Assembly (NCBI RefSeq): GCF_021277265.1
Contig: NZ_JAJSOH010000003.1
Coordinates: 1 to 64,000 of the forward strand
Direction of reading: 5' to 3'
Source: Kineosporia rhizophila
Lineage (GTDB): Bacteria; Actinomycetota; Actinomycetes; Actinomycetales; Kineosporiaceae
Length of the DNA: 64,000 bases
The position numbers and the translations under genes are program-made. Below are positions 46,836 to 55,619 of the stretch, in pieces; position 1 is the stretch's first letter, and every line of letters starts with the position of its first letter. The notes under the pieces were generated by a model, which saw only the letters and a program-made list of their open reading frames with translations, was not told the origin of the DNA and did no database searches.

Positions 46836-48995
46836 TCAGCTGAGGATCACCAGCTGCCGGGTGGCCCGGGTCATCGAGACGTAGCGGTCGACCGCTCCCT
46901 CGATGCCCTCGCCGAACCGGTCCGGGTCGACCAGCACCACCAGGTCGAACTCCAGGCCCTTGGCCAGCGTGGGGGTGAGTGAGCGCACCCGCGGCCCCGG
47001 CCGGAACCGGGGATCGCCGATCACGCAGGCCGTGCCCTCGTGGTGCTCGGCCAGCCACTGCTCCACCACGTCGGGCAGGTCGCCGGCGTCGCCGAAGACC
47101 ACCGGCAGCCCGCTGCTGCGGATCGAGGTGGGCACGTTCGCGTCCGGCAGAGCGGCCCGGATCACCGGCTCGGCCTGGGCCATCACCTCTTCCGGGGTGC
47201 GGTAGTTGATGCTCAGCGAGGCGATCGCGACCCGGTCCAGCCCGACCCGGGCCAGCCGCTCGGCCCACGGCTCGGTGAAGCCGTGCCGGGCCTGGGCCCG
47301 GTCGCCGACGATGGTGAAGCTGCGGGAAGGGTTGCGCAGCAGCAGCATCTGCCACTGGGCGTCGGTGAGCTCCTGGGCCTCGTCCACCACGATGTGGGCG
47401 AACGGCCCGGCGAGATCGGCGATGTCGTCCGGCCGGGCGGCCGGCAGCGCCGCGTCGTCGACCAGGGCCTCCTGCAGGTCGCTGCCCTTGAGGATGATCA
47501 TCGTGTCGTCGGCGTCGTCCAGCGCGTCCAGGATCTCGAAGACCACGCCGGCGCGTTCCTGGCGCTGCGCCTCGGCCGCCGCCTCGGTGCGCCGCCGCCG
47601 GCTCGCGGTCTGCGGGTCGCCCAGGCGCTGGCGGGCCGCGTCCAGGAAGGGCAGGTCCTCCTCGGTCCAGGCCTGCCCGTCCTTACGCTGCAGCAGCCGG
47701 ACCTGCTCGGTGCTCAGCCAGGGGGCGCAACGGCGCAGGTAGGCCGGCACCGTCCAGAGGTCGGCGACCAGCTCGGTGGGCTCCAGCGTGGGCCAGGCCC
47801 GGTTCAGCGTCGTCATCAGTTCCTGGTTGCGCTGCAGCCAGCGCCGCAGCGCCGGGGCCGAGACCTCGGTGCCGTCCTCCTGCTGGTCGTGCTGATCGGC
47901 CACCAGTGTGACCAGTTCGTCGAGGATCAGGTCGGGCGCCTCGTTGTGCGGCGTGCCCGGAGAGATCGACCCCAACGCCGCCGCCCAGTCCTCGGCACTG
48001 AGCCACAGATCCTCGACCCACGGCGAGCTCACCGACAGGCCCTTACTCGGCGGGGTGACGTAGAACCGCACCGCGGCGTCGATCACCTCCACCACCTTGG
48101 CCGTCGACTTCAGCCGCCCCACCTCCGGATCCCGCTCCGGCTTCGCCGTCGCCCCCTCCGGCACCAGATCGCGCAACGTGCACGTGCGCACCCCGTCCTC
48201 ACCCAGACTGGGCAGAACGTCGCCCACATAGTCCAGGTAGGGCTGGTGCGGCCCGACGAACAGCACCCCGCCCCGGCGATGCCCCAGCCTGGGATCCGAA
48301 TACAGCAGGTAGGCCGTGCGGTGCAGCGCCACCACCGTCTTACCCGTGCCCGGCCCGCCGTCCACCACCAGCGCCCCGCGCGACCCGGCCCGGATGATCG
48401 CGTCCTGATCGGCCTGGATCGTGCCCAGCACGTCGCGCATCCGCGGGGAACGGGTGCTGCCCAGGCTGGCGATGAACGCCGACTGGTCGTCCAGTGCCGC
48501 GTTGCCCTCGAACGCCTCCGGGTCGAACACCTCGTCCCAGTAGTCGGTGATCCGTCCGCGCGTCCACCGGTAACGCCGGCGACTCGCCAGCCCCATCGGG
48601 TTGCCGTGCGTGGCCCCGAAGAACGGTTCGGCCACCGGCGAGCGCCAGTCGTGCAGCAGGCGGTGCCCGTTCCGGTCGGTCAGCCCCAGCCGCCCCACGT
48701 ACATGGGCTCCTGCCCCTCTGGGCTTTCGGTCACCATCCGGCCCAGGCACAGGTCCAGCCCGAACCGTCGCAACGTGCGCAGCCGGCTGGTGAGCCGGTG
48801 CACCTCCTGGTCGCGGTCGAAGGCCCGCTGCCCCTTCCCGGCCGGCGCTCTGCGCTCGGCTTCCAGGCGCTCGGACAGTTCGGCGATCGACTGCTCGAGG
48901 GTGCTCGCGATCGCCGCGAAGTGTTTCTCGTCCGCCCCGATCAGATCGGGACGGGCCTTGGTGTGCAGGTCGGCGGGCAGATCGAAGGCTTTCAC
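46836..48995 (-). CDS. helR: HelD-type RNA polymerase recycling ATPase (HelR)
   Basis: 719 residues from GTG 48995 (an upstream in-frame start at 49043 would read through the RAE). Superfamily 1 helicase-like: N-terminal antiparallel coil (about 20-80, TLEQSIAELSERLEAERR), then the HelD-specific WRSPVAEPFFGATHGNP block, Walker A VVDGGPGTGKTVVALHRTAY, Walker B IVVDEAQELTDAQWQML, and motif SINYRTPEEVM. This matches actinobacterial HelD/HelR, which enters the RNA polymerase channels, removes stalled complexes and displaces rifamycins. The element at 49021 strongly supports the HelR assignment. Confidence 0.92.
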   Translation of the reverse strand: MKAFDLPADLHTKARPDLIGADEKHFAAIASTLEQSIAELSERLEAERRAPAGKGQRAFDRDQEVHRLTSRLRTLRRFGLDLCLGRMVTESPEGQEPMYVGRLGLTDRNGHRLLHDWRSPVAEPFFGATHGNPMGLASRRRYRWTRGRITDYWDEVFDPEAFEGNAALDDQSAFIASLGSTRSPRMRDVLGTIQADQDAIIRAGSRGALVVDGGPGTGKTVVALHRTAYLLYSDPRLGHRRGGVLFVGPHQPYLDYVGDVLPSLGEDGVRTCTLRDLVPEGATAKPERDPEVGRLKSTAKVVEVIDAAVRFYVTPPSKGLSVSSPWVEDLWLSAEDWAAALGSISPGTPHNEAPDLILDELVTLVADQHDQQEDGTEVSAPALRRWLQRNQELMTTLNRAWPTLEPTELVADLWTVPAYLRRCAPWLSTEQVRLLQRKDGQAWTEEDLPFLDAARQRLGDPQTASRRRRTEAAAEAQRQERAGVVFEILDALDDADDTMIILKGSDLQEALVDDAALPAARPDDIADLAGPFAHIVVDEAQELTDAQWQMLLLRNPSRSFTIVGDRAQARHGFTEPWAERLARVGLDRVAIASLSINYRTPEEVMAQAEPVIRAALPDANVPTSIRSSGLPVVFGDAGDLPDVVEQWLAEHHEGTACVIGDPRFRPGPRVRSLTPTLAKGLEFDLVVLVDPDRFGEGIEGAVDRYVSMTRATRQLVILS

Positions 48996-49020
48996 GGTCG
49001 AAGATTCTGCGCCGCGAACA

Positions 49021-49039
49021 GGGCCTTGCCGCAAGCCCC
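49021..49039 (-). promoter_or_regulatory. Rifamycin-associated element (RAE) upstream of helR
   Basis: On the minus strand the sequence is GGGGCTTGCGGCAAGGCCC, identical to the 19-base RAE as I recall it from work on rifamycin-inactivating and HelR genes of actinomycetes. It ends 25 bases before the helR start. Confidence 0.88.
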
Positions 49040-49046
49040 CCACTGC

Positions 49047-49052
49047 GCTATA
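49047..49052 (-). promoter_or_regulatory. -10-like TATAGC of helR
   Basis: TATAGC on the minus strand lies 7 bases upstream of the RAE, so the RAE would span or directly follow the transcription start. Confidence 0.5.
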
Positions 49053-49124
49053 ACGTAGTTAGTGGCGGAGGAACCCGCCTTTTCTTTTGCCCGCAAACCG
49101 GCACCGTCGCGACACTATGGCGGT

Positions 49125-49643
49125 ATGGACACATCCGCCCCGGTACCCCTGTGGTTGCTGGACTTCGACGGCGTGATCAACGGCAGCCGCGCCGGGTGGA
49201 GCGCCGCCCCGCACTCGAAGTGGCTGCAGGCGGCCGACCGCGCCTACCTCGTGCGCTACAGCCCAGCCCTGGTCAGCCGGATCCGGGGCCTGGTCACCTC
49301 CGGCGCGGTGGAGCTGCGCTGGTCCACCACCTGGGTGGACGACATTGCCCAGGTGAACAAGGAACTGGGCTTTCCGCCCGAACTCGCAGGGGTGGCCTTC
49401 ACTCTGCCGCACGGCGTGGACACCACCCGGGAGCAGGTCAGCGCCCTGAAGATCGAGGCGGCCCGGAAGGCAGCTGCCGATGGGCGGGCCGTGATCTGGA
49501 CCGACGACGAGGTCATCCCGGCCGACGGCCCGGTGCGTGAGGAACTCGAGGCCGCCGGTGCGCTGCTCATCGTCCCGAACAGCAAGCGCTGCCTGCGGCC
49601 CACCGACCTGGACACCATCGAGAAGTACCTGCACACCCGGTAG
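49125..49643 (+). CDS. HAD-like small protein
   Basis: 172 residues from ATG 49125 (the upstream start at 49062 lies in the helR promoter). LWLLDFDGVING carries the HAD Asp-x-Asp signature near residue 12-14. WSTTWVDDIAQVNKEL and VIWTDDEVIP give further HAD-like motifs (S/T after strand 2; acidic pair near the end), resembling small secreted-type or 5'-nucleotidase-like HADs found in actinobacteria. Substrate unknown. Confidence 0.7.
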   Translation: MDTSAPVPLWLLDFDGVINGSRAGWSAAPHSKWLQAADRAYLVRYSPALVSRIRGLVTSGAVELRWSTTWVDDIAQVNKELGFPPELAGVAFTLPHGVDTTREQVSALKIEAARKAAADGRAVIWTDDEVIPADGPVREELEAAGALLIVPNSKRCLRPTDLDTIEKYLHTR

Positions 49644-49782
49644 GTCGAGCGATTGGTAAAAAGTCCGCTTTGTGCGTTCAGCGGTCGCCCAGATCGTTGA
49701 CGTGATCATCGGCGACCGTCTTCAGTGGTTCTCCGGCGACGGACCTTGGCCCCGTCGCCGCCCACTCGAGGAGGAACCGGCG

Positions 49783-50775
49783 ATGCGTGTTCTGTCCAGT
49801 CTGCTCGGCCGCCCGAAAACCCTTCTGCTGGCGTCGGCCCTGGCCGGGGCGTTGACCCTGACCGGGTGCGGAGGATCGGACGACGAGGCCGAGGGGCAGG
49901 CGCAGGACGGGGGACCGGTCTCGGTCAGCGTGGGGGTCATCCCGATCCTCGACGTGGCGCCGATCTACCTGGGCATCGAGCAGGGCTTCTTCGAGAAGCA
50001 GGGCCTGGAACTGAAGATGGAGACGGCCCAGGGCGGGGCCGCGATCGTGCCCGGCGTGGTCAGCGGCCAGTACCAGTTCGGGTTCAGCAACACCACCTCG
50101 CTGCTGATCGCGGCCTCGCAGAATCTGCCCCTGAAAGTTGTTACCAACGGTGTGAACTCGACCGGTGAGAAGGGTAAGGACTTCGGCGGCATCGTGGTGC
50201 CGCAAGACAGCCCGATCCAGACCGCCGCCGACCTGGCCGGCAAGCGGGTCGCGGTGAACACGCTGAAGAACATCAACACCACCACCACGAACAAGGTGGT
50301 GCGCGACGCCGGCGGCGACCCCTCGCAGATCTCCTACACCGAGCTGCCCTTCCCCGAGATCCCGGCCGCGGTGGCCGGTGGTGACGTGGATGCCGGGCAG
50401 GTGGTGGAGCCGTTCCTGACCATCGCCAAGCAGCAGGGCATGCGGGAGATCGCCTCCAACTTCGCCCAGACCGACCCGAACCTGAACGTCGGCCTCTACT
50501 TCACCTCCCAGCAGTACGCAGGTGAGAACGCCGAAGTGGTGCAGAAGTTCACCTCGGCCATGCAGGAGTCGCTGAAGTACGCCAACGACAATCCGGAGGA
50601 GGCCCGGGAGGTGCTCTCCACCTACACCGAGATCGAGCCGGCCGTGCAGGAGGCGGTCACCCTGCCGAGCTGGCCGGAGCAGATCGACACCGCCTCCGTG
50701 GAACTGCTCAGCCAGCTGGCGCTGCAGGACGAACTGCTCGACGCCGAGCCCGATCTGACGAAGCTGCTGCCCTGA
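49783..50775 (+). CDS. NMT1/SsuA-type ABC substrate-binding lipoprotein (first of two)
   Basis: 330 residues from ATG 49783 with GAGGAGG upstream. Lipoprotein signal with lipobox LTGC (Cys about residue 27). SVGVIPILDVAPIYLGIEQG and FFEKQGLEL are the NMT1/THI5-like binding-protein start, and GVVSGQYQFGFSNTTSLLIA the next block. Family members bind pyrimidines, sulfonates, nitrate or similar small ligands. The ATPase gene overlaps its stop (TGATG), but no permease follows; the only permease of this class in the window is at 55616. Confidence 0.87.
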   Translation: MRVLSSLLGRPKTLLLASALAGALTLTGCGGSDDEAEGQAQDGGPVSVSVGVIPILDVAPIYLGIEQGFFEKQGLELKMETAQGGAAIVPGVVSGQYQFGFSNTTSLLIAASQNLPLKVVTNGVNSTGEKGKDFGGIVVPQDSPIQTAADLAGKRVAVNTLKNINTTTTNKVVRDAGGDPSQISYTELPFPEIPAAVAGGDVDAGQVVEPFLTIAKQQGMREIASNFAQTDPNLNVGLYFTSQQYAGENAEVVQKFTSAMQESLKYANDNPEEAREVLSTYTEIEPAVQEAVTLPSWPEQIDTASVELLSQLALQDELLDAEPDLTKLLP

Positions 50776-51587
50776 TGAACGCGGCCGCGCTCGAGGTACG
50801 CGCTCTGGCCAAGACTTACGAAGGGCACAAGCGCCGGGTGGAGGCGATCCGGGAGCTCACCTTCAGCGTCGGCACCGGGCGGCTGGTCTGCGTGGTCGGG
50901 CCGTCGGGAGCCGGAAAGACCACGCTGCTGCGGTGTATCGCTGGCCTGCTGGCCCCGACGTCCGGCGAGGTGCTGCTGAACGGGCAGAAGGTCACCGGCC
51001 CGCCGCCGGGTATGGCGGTGGTGTTCCAGGAGTACGGGCGCAGCCTGTTCCCCTGGATGACGGTGCGGCAGAACGTGGAACGGCCGCTGATCGAGAAGGG
51101 GATGAAGAAGCCGCAGCGGCGGGCCGCGGTGGACGACGCCCTGTTCGCGGTCGGTCTGCTCGAGAGCCACGACGCGCACCCCTGGCAACTCTCGGGCGGT
51201 ATGCAGCAGCGCGTTGCGATCGCCCGCGCGGTGGCCTACCAGCCCAGCGTTCTGGTGATGGACGAGCCGTTCGCCGCGGTCGACGCCCAGACCCGGGGCG
51301 AGCTGGAGGATCTGGTGCGGGACCTGTGGCGGCGCCTCGGCGTGACCACCCTGTTCGTCACGCACGACATCGACGAGGCGGTCTATCTGGGCGAGCGGGT
51401 ACTGGTGCTGTCCAACCGGCCCACCCAGCTGCTGCAGGACGTGACCATCGACCTCCCGGCCGAGCGCGACCAGCTCAGCACCCGCTCCGAGCCCCGCTTC
51501 ACCGAGCTGCGCTCCCAGGTGTACCGCCTGGTGCAGCAGGCCAAGCAGGGGGTGCGCGAGGTGGCCGAGCTGAAGGAACATCCGTGA
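50775..51587 (+). CDS. ABC transporter ATP-binding protein, SsuB/TauB type (first of two)
   Basis: 270 residues. Walker A GPSGAGKTTLL, Q-loop VVFQEYGRSLFPWM, signature LSGGMQQR, Walker B VLVMDEPFAAVD, H-loop FVTHDIDEA. These are the features of nitrate/sulfonate/pyrimidine-class importers. It is translated from within the stop of the binding-protein gene. Cognate permease missing locally. Confidence 0.9.
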   Translation: MNAAALEVRALAKTYEGHKRRVEAIRELTFSVGTGRLVCVVGPSGAGKTTLLRCIAGLLAPTSGEVLLNGQKVTGPPPGMAVVFQEYGRSLFPWMTVRQNVERPLIEKGMKKPQRRAAVDDALFAVGLLESHDAHPWQLSGGMQQRVAIARAVAYQPSVLVMDEPFAAVDAQTRGELEDLVRDLWRRLGVTTLFVTHDIDEAVYLGERVLVLSNRPTQLLQDVTIDLPAERDQLSTRSEPRFTELRSQVYRLVQQAKQGVREVAELKEHP

Positions 51588-51612
51588 AATACGCGCCTGG
51601 TAGACCGGGCGG

Positions 51613-52896
51613 ATGCTCACCATCACCGGCGCCCGCAGCGTTCTGATCGACCAGCACACCACCACAACGAAGGACGTGGTGGTCGCCGACGGTCGCATCG
51701 TCGCCGAGGCGGTGGGTGAGGGAGAGATTTTGGACGCCGCGGGCAGCGTGGTCACGCCCGGTCTGGTGAACGCGCATCACCATTTGTTGCAGAGCGCCTT
51801 CCGCACGCTGCCGGGCTCGCGGGGCGTGCCGATGCGTGACTGGCTGGGCGTGATGGGCGCCGCGTACACCCGGGCCGGGGTGGATCCGGAGCTGGCCGGG
51901 GCGGCGGCGTCGGTGGGGCTGGCGGAGTCGCTGCTGAACGGCGTCACCACGGTCGCCGACCACCATCTGACCTGGCCGAGCGGCTGCGACGACGTGGGCA
52001 TCGCGCGGGCCGTGGTGCAGGCCGCGCAGCAGGTGGGCGCCCGGCTGGTGTTCGTGCGGGGCAGCGCCCGGGACGACCCGCAGGAGGCCGCGGCCTCGGC
52101 GACCAGGATCGTGGAGAGCCTGCCCACCGGCTCGGACGGAATGCTCCAGCTGTCCGTGGGCCCGGCCGGGGTGCACAGCGACTCCCGCGAGACCTTCGAG
52201 CTGCTGGGCGAGGTGGCGGCCCGGTTCGGGCTGAGGCGGCGCACCCAGGCCAACGAGCAGGTCGATGTGGAGGTGGCGCTGGAACGCTACGGACGGCGTC
52301 CGCTCGATCTGCTGCAGGAGTGGGGCTGGCTGGAGCCGGACGTCACGGTGGCGCACCTGTGCGACGTGACCGACGACGAGATCAAGCGGCTGGCCGCGGC
52401 CGGGATCACCGCCACCCATGCGCCCGGCTGCGACGTGCCGATGGGCTGGGGCGTGGCCCCGGTGGCGGCCCTGCTGGAGGCGGGCATCGAGGTCGGGCTG
52501 GGCACGAGCGGGGGCGGCAGCAACGACGCCGGGCATCTGCTGGCCGATGCCCGCCTGGCGATGCAGGTTTCGGCGTTGGCCGGGCCTGCCTTGCCGGCGC
52601 GCACGGTGCTGGGGATGGCGACGGCCGGGTCGGCGGCGGGTCTGGGCCGTCCGGAACTCGGTCACCTGCGGGTGGGCGCAGCCGCGGACCTGTGCGTGTG
52701 GGACGTGAGTGGGGTGGCCGATGCGGGGGTGGCCGATCCGGTCGCCGGGTTGCTGTGGGCCTCGCCCGGGCGGCGGCCCCGGCACGTGGTGGTCGGCGGG
52801 CGCGTGGTGGTGCGGGACTACCTGCTGACCGGGGTTGACGAACCCGATCTGGTGGCCGGTCTGGACCGGGTGCTGAGCCGGGGACGTCAGCGCTGA
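51613..52896 (+). CDS. TrzN/AtzB-like amidohydrolase with altered metal site
   Basis: 427 residues from ATG 51613, the same direction as the ABC genes and 25 bases after them. It aligns with 8-oxoguanine deaminase/chlorohydrolase proteins throughout. The HxH pair is present in VNAHHHLLQS (H55, H57) and the fourth ligand in VAHLCD (H248). But the third His (HTHLAE in relatives) is Q212 in RTQANEQ, and the Asp of the family's VDGSASND block is S299 in GTSGGGSND. E215 is kept. It may be metal-poor, use a different chemistry, or have lost activity. A nitrogen heterocycle substrate is inferred from context. Confidence 0.82.
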   Translation: MLTITGARSVLIDQHTTTTKDVVVADGRIVAEAVGEGEILDAAGSVVTPGLVNAHHHLLQSAFRTLPGSRGVPMRDWLGVMGAAYTRAGVDPELAGAAASVGLAESLLNGVTTVADHHLTWPSGCDDVGIARAVVQAAQQVGARLVFVRGSARDDPQEAAASATRIVESLPTGSDGMLQLSVGPAGVHSDSRETFELLGEVAARFGLRRRTQANEQVDVEVALERYGRRPLDLLQEWGWLEPDVTVAHLCDVTDDEIKRLAAAGITATHAPGCDVPMGWGVAPVAALLEAGIEVGLGTSGGGSNDAGHLLADARLAMQVSALAGPALPARTVLGMATAGSAAGLGRPELGHLRVGAAADLCVWDVSGVADAGVADPVAGLLWASPGRRPRHVVVGGRVVVRDYLLTGVDEPDLVAGLDRVLSRGRQR

Positions 52897-52915
52897 CCTC
52901 AGAGCTGCCTCGAGC

Positions 52916-53476
52916 TCACACCGGCCGGGTGCCTTCCTTGACGATGAACAGCCGATAGGCGCCGGCCCCGGACCAGCGGTGCGGTACTCCGGCACTCAGG
53001 TACAGCGAGTCCCCGGCCTCCAGCGTGACCCGGCCCTCGGCCCCCAGGTCGATCAGCACCCGGCCCAGGGTGACGTGCACGAACTCGTCCTCCGCGTGCT
53101 GGTAGTACTCGCCCGGGTCGGTGTTGTCGCCCTCGAACATCATCGGTTGCATCCGGCGGTCGCCGCTGGTGAGCAGCCGGGCCCGGCCCAGGCCGTAGGG
53201 GCCGGTGGTTCCCTCGTGGGCCCGCTGCACCTGCACGGCCGGGGTGTGAGGATGGCCATCGACCGGCCCCTCGACCGGTCCGGCAGCCAGCAGCTCGACC
53301 TGGCTCGTGCCCAGGGCCAGGGCGATCTCAGCCAAGGACGAGATGCTCGGGTTGGTCAGTCCCCGCTCGACCTTGCTCAGGAAGCCGTGGGTGAGGCCCG
53401 CCGACGCGGCCAGCTCGGCCAGGGTGAGGCCGCGCGCGCGGCGGATCTGCCGGATCCGGGTTCCGAGGGGCTGCAC
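52916..53476 (-). CDS. XRE-family regulator with cupin sensor domain
   Basis: 186 residues from GTG 53476. Helix-turn-helix LTLAELAASAGLTHGFLSKV (about 18-37) followed by the typical RGLTNPSISSLAEIALAL. A linker leads to a C-terminal cupin (about 110-180) with EDEFVHVTLG and LEAGDSLYLSAGVPHRW, the ligand-binding barrel. This class (PuuR/SutR-like) usually controls catabolism or uptake of amines, amino acids or bases. It is divergent from the cytosine-deaminase-like operon with a strong palindrome between them, so it probably controls that operon and itself. Confidence 0.88.
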   Translation of the reverse strand: MQPLGTRIRQIRRARGLTLAELAASAGLTHGFLSKVERGLTNPSISSLAEIALALGTSQVELLAAGPVEGPVDGHPHTPAVQVQRAHEGTTGPYGLGRARLLTSGDRRMQPMMFEGDNTDPGEYYQHAEDEFVHVTLGRVLIDLGAEGRVTLEAGDSLYLSAGVPHRWSGAGAYRLFIVKEGTRPV

Positions 53477-53566
53477 GCTGACGGCTGACTCCTTCGTGGT
53501 CGCAACTCTTTACCGCAGCGTCCCCGCCCGTGACATGGCCGAAACGCGGGATGCCTAGATTCGCCG

Positions 53567-53585
53567 ATGTTCCTGACAGGAACAT
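53567..53585. promoter_or_regulatory. Operator of the XRE-cupin regulator
   Basis: ATGTTCCTGACAGGAACAT has perfect 9-base arms around a single central base. It lies in the 164-base divergent gap, 55 bases before the GTG of the operon's first gene. Confidence 0.85.
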
Positions 53586-53640
53586 TTCGCGAGCATCCTA
53601 CGCAAGTACCGAAGGTCGTCCAGCGGCCGGAAGGAGAACC

Positions 53641-54855
53641 GTGCCGGCCCTGCCTCAGCCCCTCACCCGCCTGCTCAACGCCACCCTGCCAGAAGGGCGA
53701 ACAGTGGACGTGGGTCTGCGTGGCGGTCGGGTGAGTGAGGTGGTCGAGGCCGAGGGCCGGGCGGCGATCGAAGGTGAGCTCGACCTGAAGGGCTGGGTCC
53801 TGCTCACCGCCCCGGCCGAACCGCACGCCCATCTGGACAAGGCCCTCTCCTGGGACCAGATCGCCCCGCCGATGGGTGATCTGCGACTGGCGATCGATTC
53901 GTGGCGGGCCCACAGCCACACCATGACCACCGAGAGCATCGCCGAACGGGCTTTCGCCGCAGCCCAGTTGATGCTGCGCAACGGCACCACGGCCGTGCGC
54001 ACCCACGTCGACCTGCTGGTCGGGCCGCAGCCGCTGCGCGGTGTGCAGGCGCTGGCCGGGCTGCGTGAACGGCTGCAGGGACGGATGGACCTGCAGATCA
54101 CTGCGCTGGCCGCGCCGGACACGCCCGACGAGATCGTGCACGCAGCCCTGGATCTGGGCGTGGACCTGGTGGGCGGCGCGCCGCACCTGGCCCCCGATCC
54201 GCTGCGCGACCTCACCCGTCTGCTGGCCATCGCCGAGTCCCGCGGCGTGGGCACCGACATCCACACCGACGAGGGCCTGGACGGCGAACCCACTCTCACC
54301 TACTACGCCAAGGCCGTGCAGGACTGGCCGGCCGACCGGATCCGCTCGGCCGGGCACTGCGTGCGCCAGGGCACCCTCGAGCCGGCCGAGCTGGCTCAGA
54401 CTGTCGAGGCGGTCAAAGCGGCTGATCTGGGCATCATCTCGCTGCCCATCACCAACCTCTACCTGCAGGGCTGGCAGCATCCGGTCTCCACCCCGCGGGG
54501 GTTGACCGCGCTGCGGGCCTTCCTCGACGCCGGGGTCAAAATTGCTGGGGGAGCGGACAACCTGCGGGACCCGTTCAACCCGGTGGGCCGCGGCGACGCC
54601 CTCGAAACCGCCTCCCTGTTGGTCACGGCCGGCCACCTGACCCTGACCGAGGCCTACCACGCCGTGTCGGCCGGGGCCCGCGAGGTGCTCGGCCTGCCGC
54701 CGGCCGGAGCCTTCCCCGGTGCGGTCGCCGACTTCCTCGCGGTGCGGGGCAACAGCCTGGGAGAAGTGGTCGCGGCCGCCCCCGCCGACCGGATCGTCCT
54801 GTACCGAGGCGCCCTGGTGGCGCGATCGTCCGTTGTTCACGAAACCGCCCTGTAG
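53641..54855 (+). CDS. Cytosine deaminase/AtzC-like amidohydrolase
   Basis: 404 residues from GTG 53641 with AAGGAG upstream. All metal and catalytic positions of the cytosine deaminase group are present: H62 and H64 in PHAHLDKA, H208 and E211 in IHTDEG, H239 in AGHCV, D306 in GGADNLRDPF. It would deaminate or hydrolyse an aminopyrimidine or triazine-like ring. First gene of the operon with the second ABC transporter, FAD oxidase, creatininase-family and PNPOx-family genes. Confidence 0.87.
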   Translation: MPALPQPLTRLLNATLPEGRTVDVGLRGGRVSEVVEAEGRAAIEGELDLKGWVLLTAPAEPHAHLDKALSWDQIAPPMGDLRLAIDSWRAHSHTMTTESIAERAFAAAQLMLRNGTTAVRTHVDLLVGPQPLRGVQALAGLRERLQGRMDLQITALAAPDTPDEIVHAALDLGVDLVGGAPHLAPDPLRDLTRLLAIAESRGVGTDIHTDEGLDGEPTLTYYAKAVQDWPADRIRSAGHCVRQGTLEPAELAQTVEAVKAADLGIISLPITNLYLQGWQHPVSTPRGLTALRAFLDAGVKIAGGADNLRDPFNPVGRGDALETASLLVTAGHLTLTEAYHAVSAGAREVLGLPPAGAFPGAVADFLAVRGNSLGEVVAAAPADRIVLYRGALVARSSVVHETAL

Positions 54856-54869
54856 AGAAGGAGGTGACC

Positions 54870-55619
54870 ATGTCTGACGAGACCCCGGCCGTCCTGCTCG
54901 ATTTCGAAGACGTGTCGATGCGCTTCCCCGACGGCACGAACGCCCTCACCGGCGTGGACCTGAAGGTCGCCCGGGGCGAGTTCGTCTCGGTGGTGGGGCC
55001 GTCCGGCTGCGGCAAGTCCACCCTGCTGCGCATCGCCTCGGGCCTGGAGAAGGCCTCCACCGGAAAGGCCTCGGTCAGCTCCGACCGGATCGGCTACGTG
55101 TTCCAGGACGCCACGCTGCTGGCCTGGCGGTCCGTGCGCCGCAACGTCGAGCTGCTGGCCGAGCTGCACGGGGTGCCCAAGGCCGAGCGCTCCGAGCGGG
55201 CCACCAAGGCGATCGAGCTGGTCGGCCTGAACGGCTTCGAGAAGCACCTGCCGCGCCAGCTCTCCGGCGGTATGCGGATGCGCACGTCGCTGGCCCGCTC
55301 GCTCACCCTCGACCCGGAACTGTTCCTGTTCGACGAGCCGTTCGGGGCCCTCGACGAGATCACCCGGGAGCGGCTGAACGACGAGCTGCTGAAACTCTTC
55401 GTGCAGCAGGGCTTTGCCGGGCTGTTCATCACCCACTCGGTGGCCGAGGCGGTCTACCTCTCCACCAAGGTCCTGGTGATGTCCGGCCGGCCGGGCACGA
55501 TCGTCGAGGAGTTCGACGTGCCGTTCGCGATGCCCCGCGACCCGGACATCCGTTTCACCGGGGAGTTCGCCACCCTGGTGGGCAAGATCTCGCACGCCCT
55601 GCGGGAGGGACACCGATGA
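54870..55619 (+). CDS. ABC transporter ATP-binding protein (second)
   Basis: 249 residues from ATG 54870 with a perfect AAGGAGG. Walker A GPSGCGKSTLLR, signature LSGGMRMRT, Walker B LFLFDEPFGALDE, H-loop FITHSVAEA. SsuB/TauB class. It overlaps the permease gene by four bases. Confidence 0.92.
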   Translation: MSDETPAVLLDFEDVSMRFPDGTNALTGVDLKVARGEFVSVVGPSGCGKSTLLRIASGLEKASTGKASVSSDRIGYVFQDATLLAWRSVRRNVELLAELHGVPKAERSERATKAIELVGLNGFEKHLPRQLSGGMRMRTSLARSLTLDPELFLFDEPFGALDEITRERLNDELLKLFVQQGFAGLFITHSVAEAVYLSTKVLVMSGRPGTIVEEFDVPFAMPRDPDIRFTGEFATLVGKISHALREGHR

